From the NCBI GenBank assembly GCA_000955795.1, contig JYOB01000005.1, positions 96,786 to 160,785 of the forward strand: 64,000 bases of DNA, read 5' to 3'. The translations under genes were made by a program, and so were the position numbers. This document shows positions 39,826 to 48,944 of this stretch, piece after piece. The notes beneath the pieces were generated by a model, which saw only the letters and a program-made list of their open reading frames with translations, had not been told where the DNA came from and did not search any database. Each line of letters starts with the position of its first letter. Within the stretch, counting starts at the first letter, position 1. The stretch is from Burkholderiaceae bacterium 26. Lineage in GTDB: Bacteria > Pseudomonadota > Gammaproteobacteria > Burkholderiales > Burkholderiaceae.

Positions 39826-40566
39826 ATGACCTGCTGGACGCGACGCGCCACGGCAACTGCCGCGCTTGCCTTTTCGACCTCGTTGCTCGCGCCTGTGGCG
39901 TTTGCCGCACCCGCAGCCAAGGCGGCTCCAAAGGCTGCAGCGCTTGCCAAGGCAGTGCGCGATCCCGGCGACGTGGCGGTGCTGCTGGATACCTTCCCGC
40001 TCGGCAAGCCCCTGCGCAAACTGCCCTCGTGCGAAGACGTACGCGCGAATGGCGGCAAGGATGTCGCCGAATATTGCTCCGACGCGCTTGAATCGCATGG
40101 CCGCACGCGCTCGCTGGGCGTGCCGCAGGCATCGCGCCCCGAGTTGATGGACGGGCCGCAGGCCGTGCTGTTGATTGACCAGGATGGCAACATCGCCGGC
40201 ATTTTCGTGCCGACGCGCGGCGTCGATACCGAGCAGCGCGTCTTCCAGGCCCTGTCCGATCGTTACGGCAAGCCCGCGCAGGAAGGCAAGGCGCCGCTCA
40301 AGCTCAAGTCTGGTAAGACGGTCGATTCGCTGCGCGCACGCTGGGCAGGCCATCAGACCATCATCACGATGTACGCGATTCCCGAAGAGCCGCAGAACGG
40401 CACGGTGGAATTCCTTTGGGCGCCGCGTGCCGGGGCGGTCATGGACCAGATGCGTGCGGAAGTCGATCCGAATGCGCCCAAGCCGGCTGCTGCGTCCGGT
40501 GTGGCGGCCTCGGCACCCGCCGCGACGGCTAAGCCCTCTGCAGGCAAACCGGCGCCTAAGCAGTGA
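39826..40566 (+). CDS. Exported protein of unknown function
   Basis: A 246-residue precursor with a signal peptide ending around VAFAAP (residue 28), an Ala/Lys-rich linker, a globular part (VLLDTFPLGKPLRKLPSCEDV, then YCSDALESHGRTRS, QAVLLIDQDGNIAGIFVPT) and a low-complexity Pro/Ala/Lys tail. I do not recognise a family. Two cysteines (SCEDV, EYCSD) could form a disulfide, and dsbC is in this window. It is divergent from opgG. Confidence 0.75.
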   Translation: MTCWTRRATATAALAFSTSLLAPVAFAAPAAKAAPKAAALAKAVRDPGDVAVLLDTFPLGKPLRKLPSCEDVRANGGKDVAEYCSDALESHGRTRSLGVPQASRPELMDGPQAVLLIDQDGNIAGIFVPTRGVDTEQRVFQALSDRYGKPAQEGKAPLKLKSGKTVDSLRARWAGHQTIITMYAIPEEPQNGTVEFLWAPRAGAVMDQMRAEVDPNAPKPAAASGVAASAPAATAKPSAGKPAPKQ

Positions 40567-40687
40567 ACTTACGGACACACGTTCGTAGTTTTCGGTTACA
40601 CCGCTTACACCCGCATGACGCCGGCGTCGCTCGCGTCGGCTTATAACGTCCACGTGGCTCCACTAGCGGGGCCGAAGGACGCTAATC

Positions 40688-40858
40688 ATGAAAATCGTGG
40701 CTCTGGCCTTGTTGGCCGCGACGCTTGGGGGTTGCGCGGTGTATCCGGCACCGGTAGCCGTGGCGCCTGTGCCTGTCTATGCTGCACCGGCTTATCCGGC
40801 CTATTACGGCGGCTATTGGGGTGGACCTTCGGTGTACTTCAATTACCACCACCGCTGA
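40688..40858 (+). CDS. Small PXPV-type lipoprotein
   Basis: A 56-residue frame with AAGGA seven bases upstream of ATG 40688. The signal MKIVALALLAATLGGC ends in a clear lipobox, then come VYPAPVAVAPVPVYAAP and an aromatic/glycine tail YYGGYWGGPSVYFNYHHR. Codon use and the ribosome site argue that it is real despite its size. It resembles the exported PXPV protein at 34870. Function unknown. Confidence 0.8.
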   Translation: MKIVALALLAATLGGCAVYPAPVAVAPVPVYAAPAYPAYYGGYWGGPSVYFNYHHR

Positions 40859-40880
40859 TCACCCGTTGGCTGATCTGCGT

Positions 40881-41504
40881 CTAGTCCGTTGAACGCAGGC
40901 CCGGCCAGCCGGGCGTTAATGTCTGCGGCAAGCCAAGCAGATCCAGCACGCGCCCGACCGTGTGGTCGACCAGGTCGTCGATCGTCTTGGGGCGCTGGTA
41001 GAAGCCCGGCACGGGCGGGAATACGATTCCGCCCATCTCGGTGACGGCCGTCATGTTGCGCAGATGCGCTAGATTCAACGGCGTTTCGCGCACCATCAGG
41101 ATGAGGCGGCGACGCTCCTTGAGGGTGACGTCGGCCGCGCGCGCAATGAGGTTGTCCGACAGGCCGTGCGCAACGGCCGCCAGCGTCTTCATCGAGCAGG
41201 GCGCCACCACCATCGCTTCCGCCGCAAACGAGCCGCTGGCAATGGTCGCGCCGATATCGCGCACGTTATGCACGACGTGCGCCAGCGCTTCTACTTCTTC
41301 GCGTGCCATGTGCAGCTCGTGCTGCACGTTCATCAGCCCTGCGGGCGACATCAGCAGGTGCGATTCCACCCCCGCTGATTCGCGCAGGCCCTGCAGAACC
41401 TGCAGCAGCCGCACACCGTAGATTGCCCCCGACGCCCCCGTGATGGCCACGATGATGCGGCGCACAGGTGGCGTCTGGACCGTGGAGTTCACGGGCAAGG
41501 TCAC
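40881..41504 (-). CDS. ubiX: Flavin prenyltransferase UbiX
   Basis: Makes prenylated FMN, the cofactor for the UbiD decarboxylase in ubiquinone synthesis. The 207-residue protein has the Rossmann-like start RIIVAITGASGAIYGVRLL and the flavoprotein blocks GSFAAEAMVVAPCSMKTLAAVAHG and LKERRRLILMVRETPLN. The tail FYQRPKTIDDLVDHTVGRVLDLLG is family-typical. No ubiD lies alongside in this window. Confidence 0.95.
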   Translation of the reverse strand: MTLPVNSTVQTPPVRRIIVAITGASGAIYGVRLLQVLQGLRESAGVESHLLMSPAGLMNVQHELHMAREEVEALAHVVHNVRDIGATIASGSFAAEAMVVAPCSMKTLAAVAHGLSDNLIARAADVTLKERRRLILMVRETPLNLAHLRNMTAVTEMGGIVFPPVPGFYQRPKTIDDLVDHTVGRVLDLLGLPQTLTPGWPGLRSTD

Positions 41505-41522
41505 GCTTAGCCGAAAACTAGA

Positions 41523-41834
41523 TCAAGCAGCCAGCAGCGGCTGCAGTTCGCCGCTCTGGTACATCTCCATCATGATGTCCGAACCGCCGATGAATTCGCC
41601 CTTGACGTAGAGCTGCGGAATGGTCGGCCAGTTGGCGTAGTCCTTGATGCCCTGGCGGATTTCATCGTCTTCCAGCACGTTGACGGTGTGCGGCCGGTCC
41701 ACGCCGCAGGCCTTCAGGATCTGGATGGCGCGGCCCGAGAAGCCGCACATCGGGAATTGCGCCGTGCCCTTCATGAAGAGGACGACGGGGTGGCCTTTGA
41801 CGATCTGGTCGATCTTTTCGTGCGTGGTGCTCAT
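41523..41834 (-). CDS. grxD: Monothiol glutaredoxin, Grx4 type
   Basis: Iron-sulfur cluster carrier rather than a classical thiol reductase. It is 103 residues from ATG 41834 with the monothiol motif CGFS in KGTAQFPMCGFSGRA and the glutathione/cluster elements WPTIPQLYVKGEFIGGSDIMMEMY. A longer frame to 41945 runs into the end of prmC and lacks family similarity. Confidence 0.96.
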   Translation of the reverse strand: MSTTHEKIDQIVKGHPVVLFMKGTAQFPMCGFSGRAIQILKACGVDRPHTVNVLEDDEIRQGIKDYANWPTIPQLYVKGEFIGGSDIMMEMYQSGELQPLLAA

Positions 41835-41902
41835 GGGGAGACTCGATTTGGTGAGGGGCGGCAGCTGGGTGTCCGAGCTGACATCCGCATTGGAAAACCT
41901 CT

Positions 41903-42805
41903 CTATTTTAGCGAGGAACGCGCACTGGCGTTTTGATCCAGCCATTGTCCGCCGCTGCAGCGGTCGTGGCCGGCCAGGTCTTGCGCGGTGAAGACGTTGG
42001 CGAAGCCGGCGCCGCCCAGCAGCGCCCGCACGGGTTCGCCCTGGTCGTAGCCGTGTTCGAGCAGCAGCCAGCCGCCGGAGGCAAGCCGTGCATGCGCCCC
42101 TGCGACGATGCTGCGCAGGTGGCGCAGGCCGTCATCGTGGTCGGTGAGGGCGCTGGCGGGTTCGAAGCGCAGGTCGCCCTGGTCGAGATGCGCGTCGGTG
42201 GCGGCGATGTACGGCGGGTTGCTGGCGATCAGGTCGAAGGCGTGTGGCGCATCGGTTTCGGCCAGCGCGCCATACCAGTCGCCCAGCGCTGCCTGGACGT
42301 TGGCGGCCCCCAGCGCCTCGGCGTTGCCGATTGCCACGGCCAGCGCATCGGCGGAGGCATCGGTGGCCCATACGCGCGCGTCGCGTCGCGCCAGCGCAAT
42401 CGTGATGGCAATGATGCCGCTGCCCGTGCCCATGTCGAGCACGGCTGGCGCGTCGCGTTCTTCCAGGCGGTCCAGCGCCTGTTCAACGAGCAATTCCGTA
42501 TCGGGCCGCGGAATCAGCACGGCTGGCGTCACCTTGAACGTGCGGCCGAAGAATTCACGTTCGCCCAGCAGATAGGCCATCGGCTCGCCGGCCAGGCGGC
42601 GGGTGGCGAGGTCGCTGATTTGCGCGCGCGCGGCCACGTCGATGGCGCATGTGTCTTGCGTGATGAGTTGCACGCGCGACAGGCCCGTCACGTGCGAGAC
42701 CAGCATCCGTGCTTCCAGAGCAGGCAAGCCGGCGCACGCCAGCGCCGTCAGCGCGTCGGACACGCGAGCCAGGGTTTCGGGCGAAATGACGGAAGCAGAC
42801 GACAC
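41903..42805 (-). CDS. prmC: Release factor glutamine methyltransferase
   Basis: Methylates the glutamine of the GGQ motif in RF1 and RF2 using S-adenosylmethionine. From GTG 42805 it has 300 residues. The SAM site is VLDMGTGSGIIAITIALARRD and the catalytic NPPY is in DLIASNPPYIAATD. The N-terminal helical domain includes LVSHVTGLSRVQLITQ. The open frame continues upstream to 43060, but that part is Arg/Pro/Thr-rich and overlaps another gene. prfA, whose product is the substrate, lies just upstream, consistent with the usual prfA-prmC pairing. Confidence 0.93.
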   Translation of the reverse strand: MSSASVISPETLARVSDALTALACAGLPALEARMLVSHVTGLSRVQLITQDTCAIDVAARAQISDLATRRLAGEPMAYLLGEREFFGRTFKVTPAVLIPRPDTELLVEQALDRLEERDAPAVLDMGTGSGIIAITIALARRDARVWATDASADALAVAIGNAEALGAANVQAALGDWYGALAETDAPHAFDLIASNPPYIAATDAHLDQGDLRFEPASALTDHDDGLRHLRSIVAGAHARLASGGWLLLEHGYDQGEPVRALLGGAGFANVFTAQDLAGHDRCSGGQWLDQNASARSSLK

Positions 42806-42845
42806 GGCAACAGACCAGCAGCGAAGATCGGGCGCACAAAATAAC

Positions 42846-42875
42846 ACGGGCCCGGCCGAAGTGGCGCGGGCCCGC
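42846..42875 (-). terminator. GC-rich hairpin between prmC and the Ala-rich lipoprotein gene
   Basis: CGGGCCC (42847-42853) can pair with GGGCCCG (42868-42874). No T-run is evident on either strand, so termination is only a possibility. Confidence 0.35.
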
Positions 42876-42902
42876 GAGCGGGTCGGTTTGGTTAAACGGC
42901 GC

Positions 42903-43271
42903 TTATTGCTTGGTCGCGTCCTTGACCTTGTCGGCCGCTTCCTTCGTGGCGTCAGCGGTCTTGTCGGCTGCAACCTTGGCGGCGTCGGCCGTCTTGTCGG
43001 CTGCGGTCTTGGCGGCATCCTTGGCCTGGGCCAGCGCGCCCGATGCAGAGACCTGCGCATCCGAAGCGGCTTGCGAGAGTTCCACCTTGGCGGCGTCGGC
43101 GGCCTTGCTCACGGCGGTGCCGGCGTTGTCGATCGCCTGTTTGGCGGCGTCCTTCGATTGCTCCATCGCGCTCTTGGCAGCTTGGTCGGTGGCGTCGTCT
43201 TTCTTGCCGCAGGCGGCCAGGCCGAGTGCGAGGGTGGTAGCGACAGTGATGGCCAGCAGTTGGGTACGCAT
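42903..43271 (-). CDS. Alanine/lysine-rich helical lipoprotein
   Basis: A 122-residue protein with a lipoprotein signal (LLAITVATTLALGLAAC) followed by KKDDATDQ and an almost uninterrupted Ala/Lys/Asp amphipathic helix with an 11-residue-like repeat (AADKTADAAKV, AADKTADATKE, AADKVKDATKQ). Such repeats resemble apolipophorin or LEA-like helices and coiled-coil envelope spacers. ATG 43271 has AGGAGA seven bases upstream. Function unknown. Confidence 0.82.
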   Translation of the reverse strand: MRTQLLAITVATTLALGLAACGKKDDATDQAAKSAMEQSKDAAKQAIDNAGTAVSKAADAAKVELSQAASDAQVSASGALAQAKDAAKTAADKTADAAKVAADKTADATKEAADKVKDATKQ

Positions 43272-43453
43272 TGCGATTCTCCTAATCGTGATGTTGCCGC
43301 GCTTGTTGATGAGCGCGCACCGGATGCGACCGGCGATGCACTCGGCGTGATCGAGATCGATTATAGGAACGCGAGGCCGGCTCGCCATCGCGCAAAGCTG
43401 TATCAAACGCAAGCGGATGTTACGGAGCGCGCGCTTTTTTAACGATTGGGCGA

Positions 43454-44536
43454 TCAGGCGTCTTCGCCCAGCGCCGCGAGTTGTTCCGCTTGGTGCTCGG
43501 CCGCCAACGCGCCCACGAGTTCGTCGATGTCGCCGTCCATGATCGCGTCGATCTTGTACAGCGTCAGGTTGATGCGGTGATCGGTCACGCGGCCTTGCGG
43601 GAAGTTGTATGTGCGGATGCGGTCGGAGCGGTCGCCCGAGCCGATCAGGCTCTTGCGGGCGCTGGCTTCCTTGGCTTGCGCCTCGCGCTCCTGGCGATCT
43701 TTCAGGCGCGCAGCCAGCACCTGCATGGCGCGGTCCTTGTTGCGGTGCTGGCTGCGGTCATCCTGGCATTCCACCACCAGGCCAGTCGGCAGGTGGGTAA
43801 TGCGCACGGCGGAATCCGTCTTGTTGATGTGCTGGCCGCCCGCGCCGGACGCGCGGAACGTATCGATGCGCAAATCCGCCGGGTTGATCTGGATGTCGGC
43901 CAGTGCGTCGGCCTCGGGCATGACCGCCACGGTGCAGGCCGACGTGTGGATGCGCCCCTGCGCCTCGGTGGCCGGCACGCGCTGCACGCGGTGGCCGCCA
44001 GATTCGAACTTCAGGCGCGAGTACGCGCCTTCGCCCACCAGCCGCGCAATCACTTCCTTGTAGCCGCCCAAGTCCGATGGCGATTCGCTCACGATCTCCA
44101 CCTGCCAGCGCTGCCGTTCGGCGTAGCGCGTGTACATGCGCAGCAAGTCGCCGGCAAAGAGCGCGGATTCATCGCCGCCCGTCCCAGCGCGGATTTCCAC
44201 GAAGATGTTGCGGTGGTCGTTCGGGTCTTTGGGCAGCAGCAGGCGCTGCAGCTCGCCTTCGAGGGATTCCTTGCGCTCACGCGCGGCGCGAAGTTCGTCT
44301 TCGGCAAACGCCTTCATGTCCGGATCGGCCGCCAGTTCCTGTGCGGTGGCGATGTCTTCCTCGGCCTGTTTCCACGCGGCAAATTGCGCGACCACGGGCT
44401 CCAGCTCGGCGTGCTCGCGCGTGAGCTTGCGGTATTGGTCGAGGTTGGCGGTGGCGTCTTCACGCGCGAGCAGCGCGTTGATTTCGACGATGCGCTCGGC
44501 CAGTTGGTCGAGCTTGGACAGCATGCTGGGCTTCAT
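43454..44536 (-). CDS. prfA: Peptide chain release factor 1
   Basis: Terminates translation at UAA and UAG. The 360-residue protein has the catalytic GGQ in [20 protein letters not shown] near residue 232 and the codon-recognition region [15 protein letters not shown] near 186. The N-terminal helical domain starts [16 protein letters not shown]. It lies downstream of hemA and upstream of prmC, the common order in proteobacteria. Confidence 0.97.
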   Translation of the reverse strand: MKPSMLSKLDQLAERIVEINALLAREDATANLDQYRKLTREHAELEPVVAQFAAWKQAEEDIATAQELAADPDMKAFAEDELRAARERKESLEGELQRLLLPKDPNDHRNIFVEIRAGTGGDESALFAGDLLRMYTRYAERQRWQVEIVSESPSDLGGYKEVIARLVGEGAYSRLKFESGGHRVQRVPATEAQGRIHTSACTVAVMPEADALADIQINPADLRIDTFRASGAGGQHINKTDSAVRITHLPTGLVVECQDDRSQHRNKDRAMQVLAARLKDRQEREAQAKEASARKSLIGSGDRSDRIRTYNFPQGRVTDHRINLTLYKIDAIMDGDIDELVGALAAEHQAEQLAALGEDA

Positions 44537-44646
44537 TCGGGCAATCGCGGAGGGAAACGCTGGAAGCGAGGGCGGCGCATGATACCGCGCCAGAAGTTGC
44601 GTGCCGGAGTGAAAACATGCGGCGCGCGCGTGCGATGCGCTGGCCG

Positions 44647-45954
44647 CTAGCGCTCGGAGTGGCTGGACTGGCGGAACAACGCCGGCAGCAGGTCGATGAG
44701 CTGTTCGCGGCCTTCGCCCTGCGTGTGGTTGAGCGCATGCGTCGGGCCGTGGAGGAATTTCTTGGTGAGCGCCTGCGACAGCGCTTCGAGCACCAGCGCC
44801 GGATCATCGCCGCGCGCAAGCATGCGCTGAGCGCGTTCCAGCTCACCCTGGCGCAGCGTTTCGGCCTGCGCATGCAGATCGCGGATGATGGGCACCACGC
44901 TGCGCGCATCGAGCCAGTGCATGAAGTTCAGCACGCGCGTTTCGATGATGGCTTCGGCCTGTGCCACGGCAGCCTGCCGCAGCGCGTTGCCCTCGCGCAC
45001 GATGGCGCCCAGGTCGTCCACGGTGTAGAGGAATACGTCGGACAGACGCGCGACCTCGGGTTCGATGTCGCGCGGCACGGCCAGGTCGACCATGAACATG
45101 GGGCGGTGGCGGCGCTGCTTGATGGCGCGCTCAACGGCGCCCAGGCCGATGATGGGCAGCGTGCTGGCCGTGCACGAAACAACGATGTCGAACTCGGCGA
45201 GCTTGGTCGGCAGTTCGGCCAGGCGCACGGCGCGAGCGTTCAGGCCCTGGTTCGACAGCGATTCGGCGAGCTTCTCGCCGCGTTCCAGCGTGCGGTTGGC
45301 GATCACCACCTCACGCGGCGTCTGCGCGGCGAAGTGCGTGGCGCACAGCTCGATCATCTCACCGGCGCCGATGAACAATACGCGCTGATCGGCGATAGAT
45401 TCGAAGATGCGCTGCGCCAGGCGCACGGCGGCAGCGGCCATCGACACGGAATGCGCGCCGATCTCCGTCGTGCCGCGCACTTCCTTGGCCACCGCAAAGG
45501 TGCGCTGGAATAGCTGATTCAGGTACGTGCCCAGGGCGCCCGCTTCGGTGGCGGTGCGCACGGCGTCTTTCATCTGGCCGAGGATCTGCGTCTCACCCAG
45601 CACCATGGAATCGAGCCCGCTGGCCACGCGGAACGCGTGGCGTACCGCCAGCGATTGCCCGAGCGAATACACATGGGGCGCGAGTTCGCCGGGGTCGATG
45701 TTGTGGTGCTGTGCCAACCAGCGAATCGCATGCTCGTGCGCGGTCTGCTCGGGCAGGTTGCCGTCGGTGGCGCAGTAGATTTCGGTGCGATTGCAGGTGG
45801 AAAGGATGGCCGCTTCGGCCGTGCTTCTAAGGTGCGGCAGGTGCTGGCGCAGCGTGCCCAGCGCGGGCTTGAGCTGCTCGAGCGGAAACGCCACCTTCTC
45901 GCGCAGGGAAAGCGGCGCAGTGTGGTGGTTGATTCCGAGGGTCAGCAACTGCAT
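44647..45954 (-). CDS. hemA: Glutamyl-tRNA reductase
   Basis: First committed enzyme of tetrapyrrole synthesis by the C5 route, reducing glutamyl-tRNA to glutamate semialdehyde. It is 435 residues from ATG 45954 ([20 protein letters not shown]). The catalytic cysteine is in [14 protein letters not shown] near 50; the NADPH-binding domain holds [17 protein letters not shown], and the substrate region [15 protein letters not shown] is clear. The upstream extension to 46083 lies beyond the -10 box and is unlikely. Confidence 0.96.
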   Translation of the reverse strand: MQLLTLGINHHTAPLSLREKVAFPLEQLKPALGTLRQHLPHLRSTAEAAILSTCNRTEIYCATDGNLPEQTAHEHAIRWLAQHHNIDPGELAPHVYSLGQSLAVRHAFRVASGLDSMVLGETQILGQMKDAVRTATEAGALGTYLNQLFQRTFAVAKEVRGTTEIGAHSVSMAAAAVRLAQRIFESIADQRVLFIGAGEMIELCATHFAAQTPREVVIANRTLERGEKLAESLSNQGLNARAVRLAELPTKLAEFDIVVSCTASTLPIIGLGAVERAIKQRRHRPMFMVDLAVPRDIEPEVARLSDVFLYTVDDLGAIVREGNALRQAAVAQAEAIIETRVLNFMHWLDARSVVPIIRDLHAQAETLRQGELERAQRMLARGDDPALVLEALSQALTKKFLHGPTHALNHTQGEGREQLIDLLPALFRQSSHSER

Positions 45955-46002
45955 GTGGGGCGGCCGGTTAATTGGGGACGGCACGAATTTTGAGCACTTT
46001 GG

Positions 46003-46008
46003 ATTATA
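46003..46008 (-). promoter_or_regulatory. -10 box of hemA
   Basis: On the minus strand this reads TATAAT, 48 nt before the hemA ATG. I see no good -35 at normal spacing; TTGACC at 46038-46043 is too far. Confidence 0.5.
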
Positions 46009-46178
46009 ACGCCCGGCCCCCGGATGAGCAGGACCCAGGTCAAATCTGGTGGCATGTGTGGACGAATGTCGATTATTCGTCACGCGCTGCGCGGTGGGCC
46101 ACCGTGGCCTTCTGCAGCTTCCTGCGCTAAGGTACGCGTCCAGTTAAGTCGCTCATTAGTAATACGGAGAGAACAGGC

Positions 46179-46421
46179 ATGGGGTGGATCGGGCCGCTGT
46201 GGATCGGGCTGGCGGTGGGCGTGGCGGCGCGTTGGTTGCATCCCGCAGGCAAACGCCTGGGGTGGGCGGCTGCGCTGGTGACGGGCGGGATTGGCGCGTT
46301 GTTCGGTTACTACAGTGGCCAGTTCGCCCACCTCTATGCCGATGGACAAATCATGGCGTGGACGGCCGCCGTGGTGGGCGCCATGCTGCTGCCCGCCGCG
46401 TGGGGCCTGTTGCGCCGCTAG
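46179..46421 (+). CDS. Small membrane protein, GlsB/YeaQ-like
   Basis: An 80-residue, three-helix protein (GPLWIGLAVGVAARWL; GWAAALVTGGIGALFGYYSG; AWTAAVVGAMLLPAAWGLL). The size and Gly-rich helices resemble the GlsB/YeaQ/YmgE family, members of which are general-stress proteins of unknown role. A CGGAGAGA ribosome site precedes the ATG. It stands alone between divergent hemA and a convergent kinase gene. Confidence 0.7.
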   Translation: MGWIGPLWIGLAVGVAARWLHPAGKRLGWAAALVTGGIGALFGYYSGQFAHLYADGQIMAWTAAVVGAMLLPAAWGLLRR

Positions 46422-46451
46422 GGCGAGTGTCCTGCGGCGTTCTGGCGCGGT

Positions 46452-48410
46452 TCAGCCCGCGCCCACGCCGGCAGTGCGCGCATCGCGCGCGGCCAGGTAG
46501 CCGGCCATCAGCGTTTCCAGCCGCTTGAAGTCCACCGGTTTGGTCAGGTGATCCGTAAAGCCCGCGTCGCGGCAGCGGGCGATGTCTTCTTCCATGCCGT
46601 AGCCCGTAATCGCAATCGACGGTGCGGCTTGCCGCTCGGCAAAAATACGCACCACGTCCAGGCCGCTGCCGTCAGGCAGACCAATGTCGCTGATCAGCAG
46701 ATCGAACGTGCCAGATTCAGCGGCTTGCATGGCCGTGCGGGCACTATTGGCCACGGCGACGCTGTGACCGAGAATCTCCAGCATCTGCGACATGGCTTCG
46801 GCCGTATCGGCGTTGTCTTCCACCAGCAGCACGTGCAAGCCGCGCGTCGGTTGGGCGCGTGGCAAGGGTGGCGAGGGGGGTGTCTCGGGCTGCACCATCT
46901 CGGTGGCCAGGGGCAGCGTGAGCGTGAACGTGGCGCCCTCGTGGCGGCCGGCGCTCTCGGCAATCAATGAGCCCTCGTGCTTCTGCACCAGCGCGTAGGC
47001 AATCGCCAGGCCCAGGCCCAGCCCGCCAAAGCGCTGCGTGATCGATGCGTCGGCCTGTTCGAACGCCGAGAAGATACGCGGCAGTGCGTCGAGTTCGATG
47101 CCGATGCCGTTGTCCTTCACCGCCACGGCCACGGTGGCGGGCGACGGGTTCCAGACGCGCACCTCGATGGCGCCGCCGTCGGGCGTGAACTTGACGGCGT
47201 TGCGCACCAGGTTCCAGATCACCTGCTGGATGCGTGCGCCGTCGGCATACAGCCGGCTGCGGCCCGCCTCGAAGCACGTCTTGAGCGACAGCCGCTTGGC
47301 CTGCATGTCGTTGCGCGACATCTCCAGCGTGCTTTCCAGCAGCGGATACAAATCGACCAGCGCAAAGCTCACCGCCAGCTTGCCGCGCGCAATGCCGGTG
47401 ATGTCGAGCAGGTCGTCGATCAGGCGCGCTTCCAGCTCGGCATTGCGGCGCACGACTTCCAGCTGTGCGACCACATACGCCGGCAGATCCTGGCGCAGTT
47501 CCAGCAGATGCACAGCGGTCAGGATTGGCGTGAGCGGCGTGCGCAGTTCATGCGAAAGCACGGCCAGGAAGTGGTCCTTGGCGTGGTTGGCGGTCTCGGC
47601 TTCTTCCTTGGCACGGCGCAGGGCGTCGGCGGCGATGCGCTCTTCGGTGGAGTCGCGGATGATCTTGGAGAAGCCAACCAGTTGCCCGGTCTCGTTGTGG
47701 ATGGCGGTGACCACGCTGGATGCGTAGAACGGCGTGCCGTCCTTGCGCAGCATCCAGCGGTCGTCGGTGAGGCTGCCTTCGCGGCGCACGCGCTCCAACT
47801 TGCGCTGGAATTCACCGGCCTCGCGCGCGGCCTGCGGATACAGAATCTCGGCCGACTTGCCGAGGATGTCCTCGCGTGCATACCCGAGAATGCCGCGCGA
47901 TGCCGCGTTCCAGGTGCGCACGATGCCCTGCGGGTCCAGCGAGAGCACGGCGTGCTCCTTGAGCGCGTTGATCAGCAGGCGGAAGTGCGTTTCCGCCTCG
48001 CGCAGGGCGGCTTCGGCGGCGATGCGCTGGCGGCGCTCGGCCGCTTCGGCCAGCGCGCGCAACAGCACCACGGGCAGGCGCTGCAGGCGCTGCTTGATGA
48101 CGTAATCGGTGGCGCCGCGCTTGAGCATGTCCACCGCGTGCTCCTCGCCCAGCGCACCCGATACGAAGATGAACGGCGTTTGCGGCGCCATGCGGCGCGC
48201 AATGTCCAGCGCCTCCGCCCCCGTGAATTGCGGCAGCATGTAGTCGGCCAGGATGGCGTCGAAGGTCCGTGCGCTGAGCTGGGCGATGAAGTCGGTCTCG
48301 TTGTCGACCAGCGTGGTGTCGGCTTGCAGGTTGGCGGTTTCCAGCCGCGCGCGCGTCAGTTCTGCGTCGAGCGGATTGTCTTCGACCAGCAGCAGTTGCA
48401 GATTGGGCAT
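46452..48410 (-). CDS. Hybrid sensor kinase: receiver-PAS-kinase-receiver
   Basis: A soluble 652-residue phosphorelay protein. In order: an N-terminal receiver (LLLVEDNPLDAE, phospho-Asp in ILADYMLPQFTG near 57, Lys in TDYVIKQ), a PAS domain near 145-265 (WNAASRGILGYAREDILGK) and a dimerisation H-box FLAVLSHELRTPLTPI near 290. Then the ATPase (NLVRNAVKFTP, DNGIGI, FGGLGLGLAIA) and a C-terminal receiver (LLVEDNADTAE, ISDIGLPDGSG near 575). No membrane segments. It is last in a three-gene operon with a single receiver and a phytochrome-like kinase, and probably forms a relay with them. Confidence 0.92.
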   Translation of the reverse strand: MPNLQLLLVEDNPLDAELTRARLETANLQADTTLVDNETDFIAQLSARTFDAILADYMLPQFTGAEALDIARRMAPQTPFIFVSGALGEEHAVDMLKRGATDYVIKQRLQRLPVVLLRALAEAAERRQRIAAEAALREAETHFRLLINALKEHAVLSLDPQGIVRTWNAASRGILGYAREDILGKSAEILYPQAAREAGEFQRKLERVRREGSLTDDRWMLRKDGTPFYASSVVTAIHNETGQLVGFSKIIRDSTEERIAADALRRAKEEAETANHAKDHFLAVLSHELRTPLTPILTAVHLLELRQDLPAYVVAQLEVVRRNAELEARLIDDLLDITGIARGKLAVSFALVDLYPLLESTLEMSRNDMQAKRLSLKTCFEAGRSRLYADGARIQQVIWNLVRNAVKFTPDGGAIEVRVWNPSPATVAVAVKDNGIGIELDALPRIFSAFEQADASITQRFGGLGLGLAIAYALVQKHEGSLIAESAGRHEGATFTLTLPLATEMVQPETPPSPPLPRAQPTRGLHVLLVEDNADTAEAMSQMLEILGHSVAVANSARTAMQAAESGTFDLLISDIGLPDGSGLDVVRIFAERQAAPSIAITGYGMEEDIARCRDAGFTDHLTKPVDFKRLETLMAGYLAARDARTAGVGAG

Positions 48411-48436
48411 GGGGGCGAATGCTCCGGATGGGGCGG

Positions 48437-48904
48437 CTAGCTCGCCGGCAGCAACGTGCGGCGTGCCCGGGTGGAGCCGGGCGGCGGTTCGTTGAGCACC
48501 GCCCAGAACACCCCCAGGTCGGCAATCGCATCGACAAACGCGCGAAACTCCACCGGTTTGACCACATAGGCGTTGACCCCCAGCTCGTAGCTGCGCAGCA
48601 GGTCGGTTTCTTCTCGCGACGAGGTAAGCATGACCACCGGCAGGCTCTTGAGCATGGGCGTTGCGCGAATCTCAGCCAGCACTTCCAGGCCGTCGACTTT
48701 CGGCAGCTTCAAGTCGAGCAGCACCACGGCCGGGTTGCCCGGCACGCGTTGCGCGTAAAGGTTGCGTGCGTGCAGGTAATCCAGCGCTTCAGCGCCGTCC
48801 CGGGTGACGACCACATCGTTGGCAAGCTGGCTGCGCTCCAACGCCAGCAGAGTCAGCTCGAGGTCGTTTGGGTTGTCTTCGACGAGCAGGATGGGTTTGA
48901 GCAT
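48437..48904 (-). CDS. Single-domain response regulator (Rcp1-like)
   Basis: A 155-residue receiver without output domain. It starts MLKPILLVEDNPNDLELTLLAL, has the phospho-Asp in AVVLLDLKLPKVDG near 63 and the Lys in AYVVKPVEF near 112. This matches the small regulators found beside phytochrome kinases (Rcp1 family), consistent with the upstream gene. I chose ATG 48904; the long frame upstream overlaps the kinase gene in another frame. Confidence 0.93.
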   Translation of the reverse strand: MLKPILLVEDNPNDLELTLLALERSQLANDVVVTRDGAEALDYLHARNLYAQRVPGNPAVVLLDLKLPKVDGLEVLAEIRATPMLKSLPVVMLTSSREETDLLRSYELGVNAYVVKPVEFRAFVDAIADLGVFWAVLNEPPPGSTRARRTLLPAS

Positions 48905-48944
48905 GGTGACAATGAACGTGGAAAGAACGATCAGGCATCGCGAG

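Noticed and set aside
42806-43060. N-terminal extension of prmC by about 85 codons
   Set aside because: The extension is Arg/Pro/Thr-rich, overlaps the lipoprotein gene and is antisense-like in composition. GTG 42805 gives normal PrmC length.
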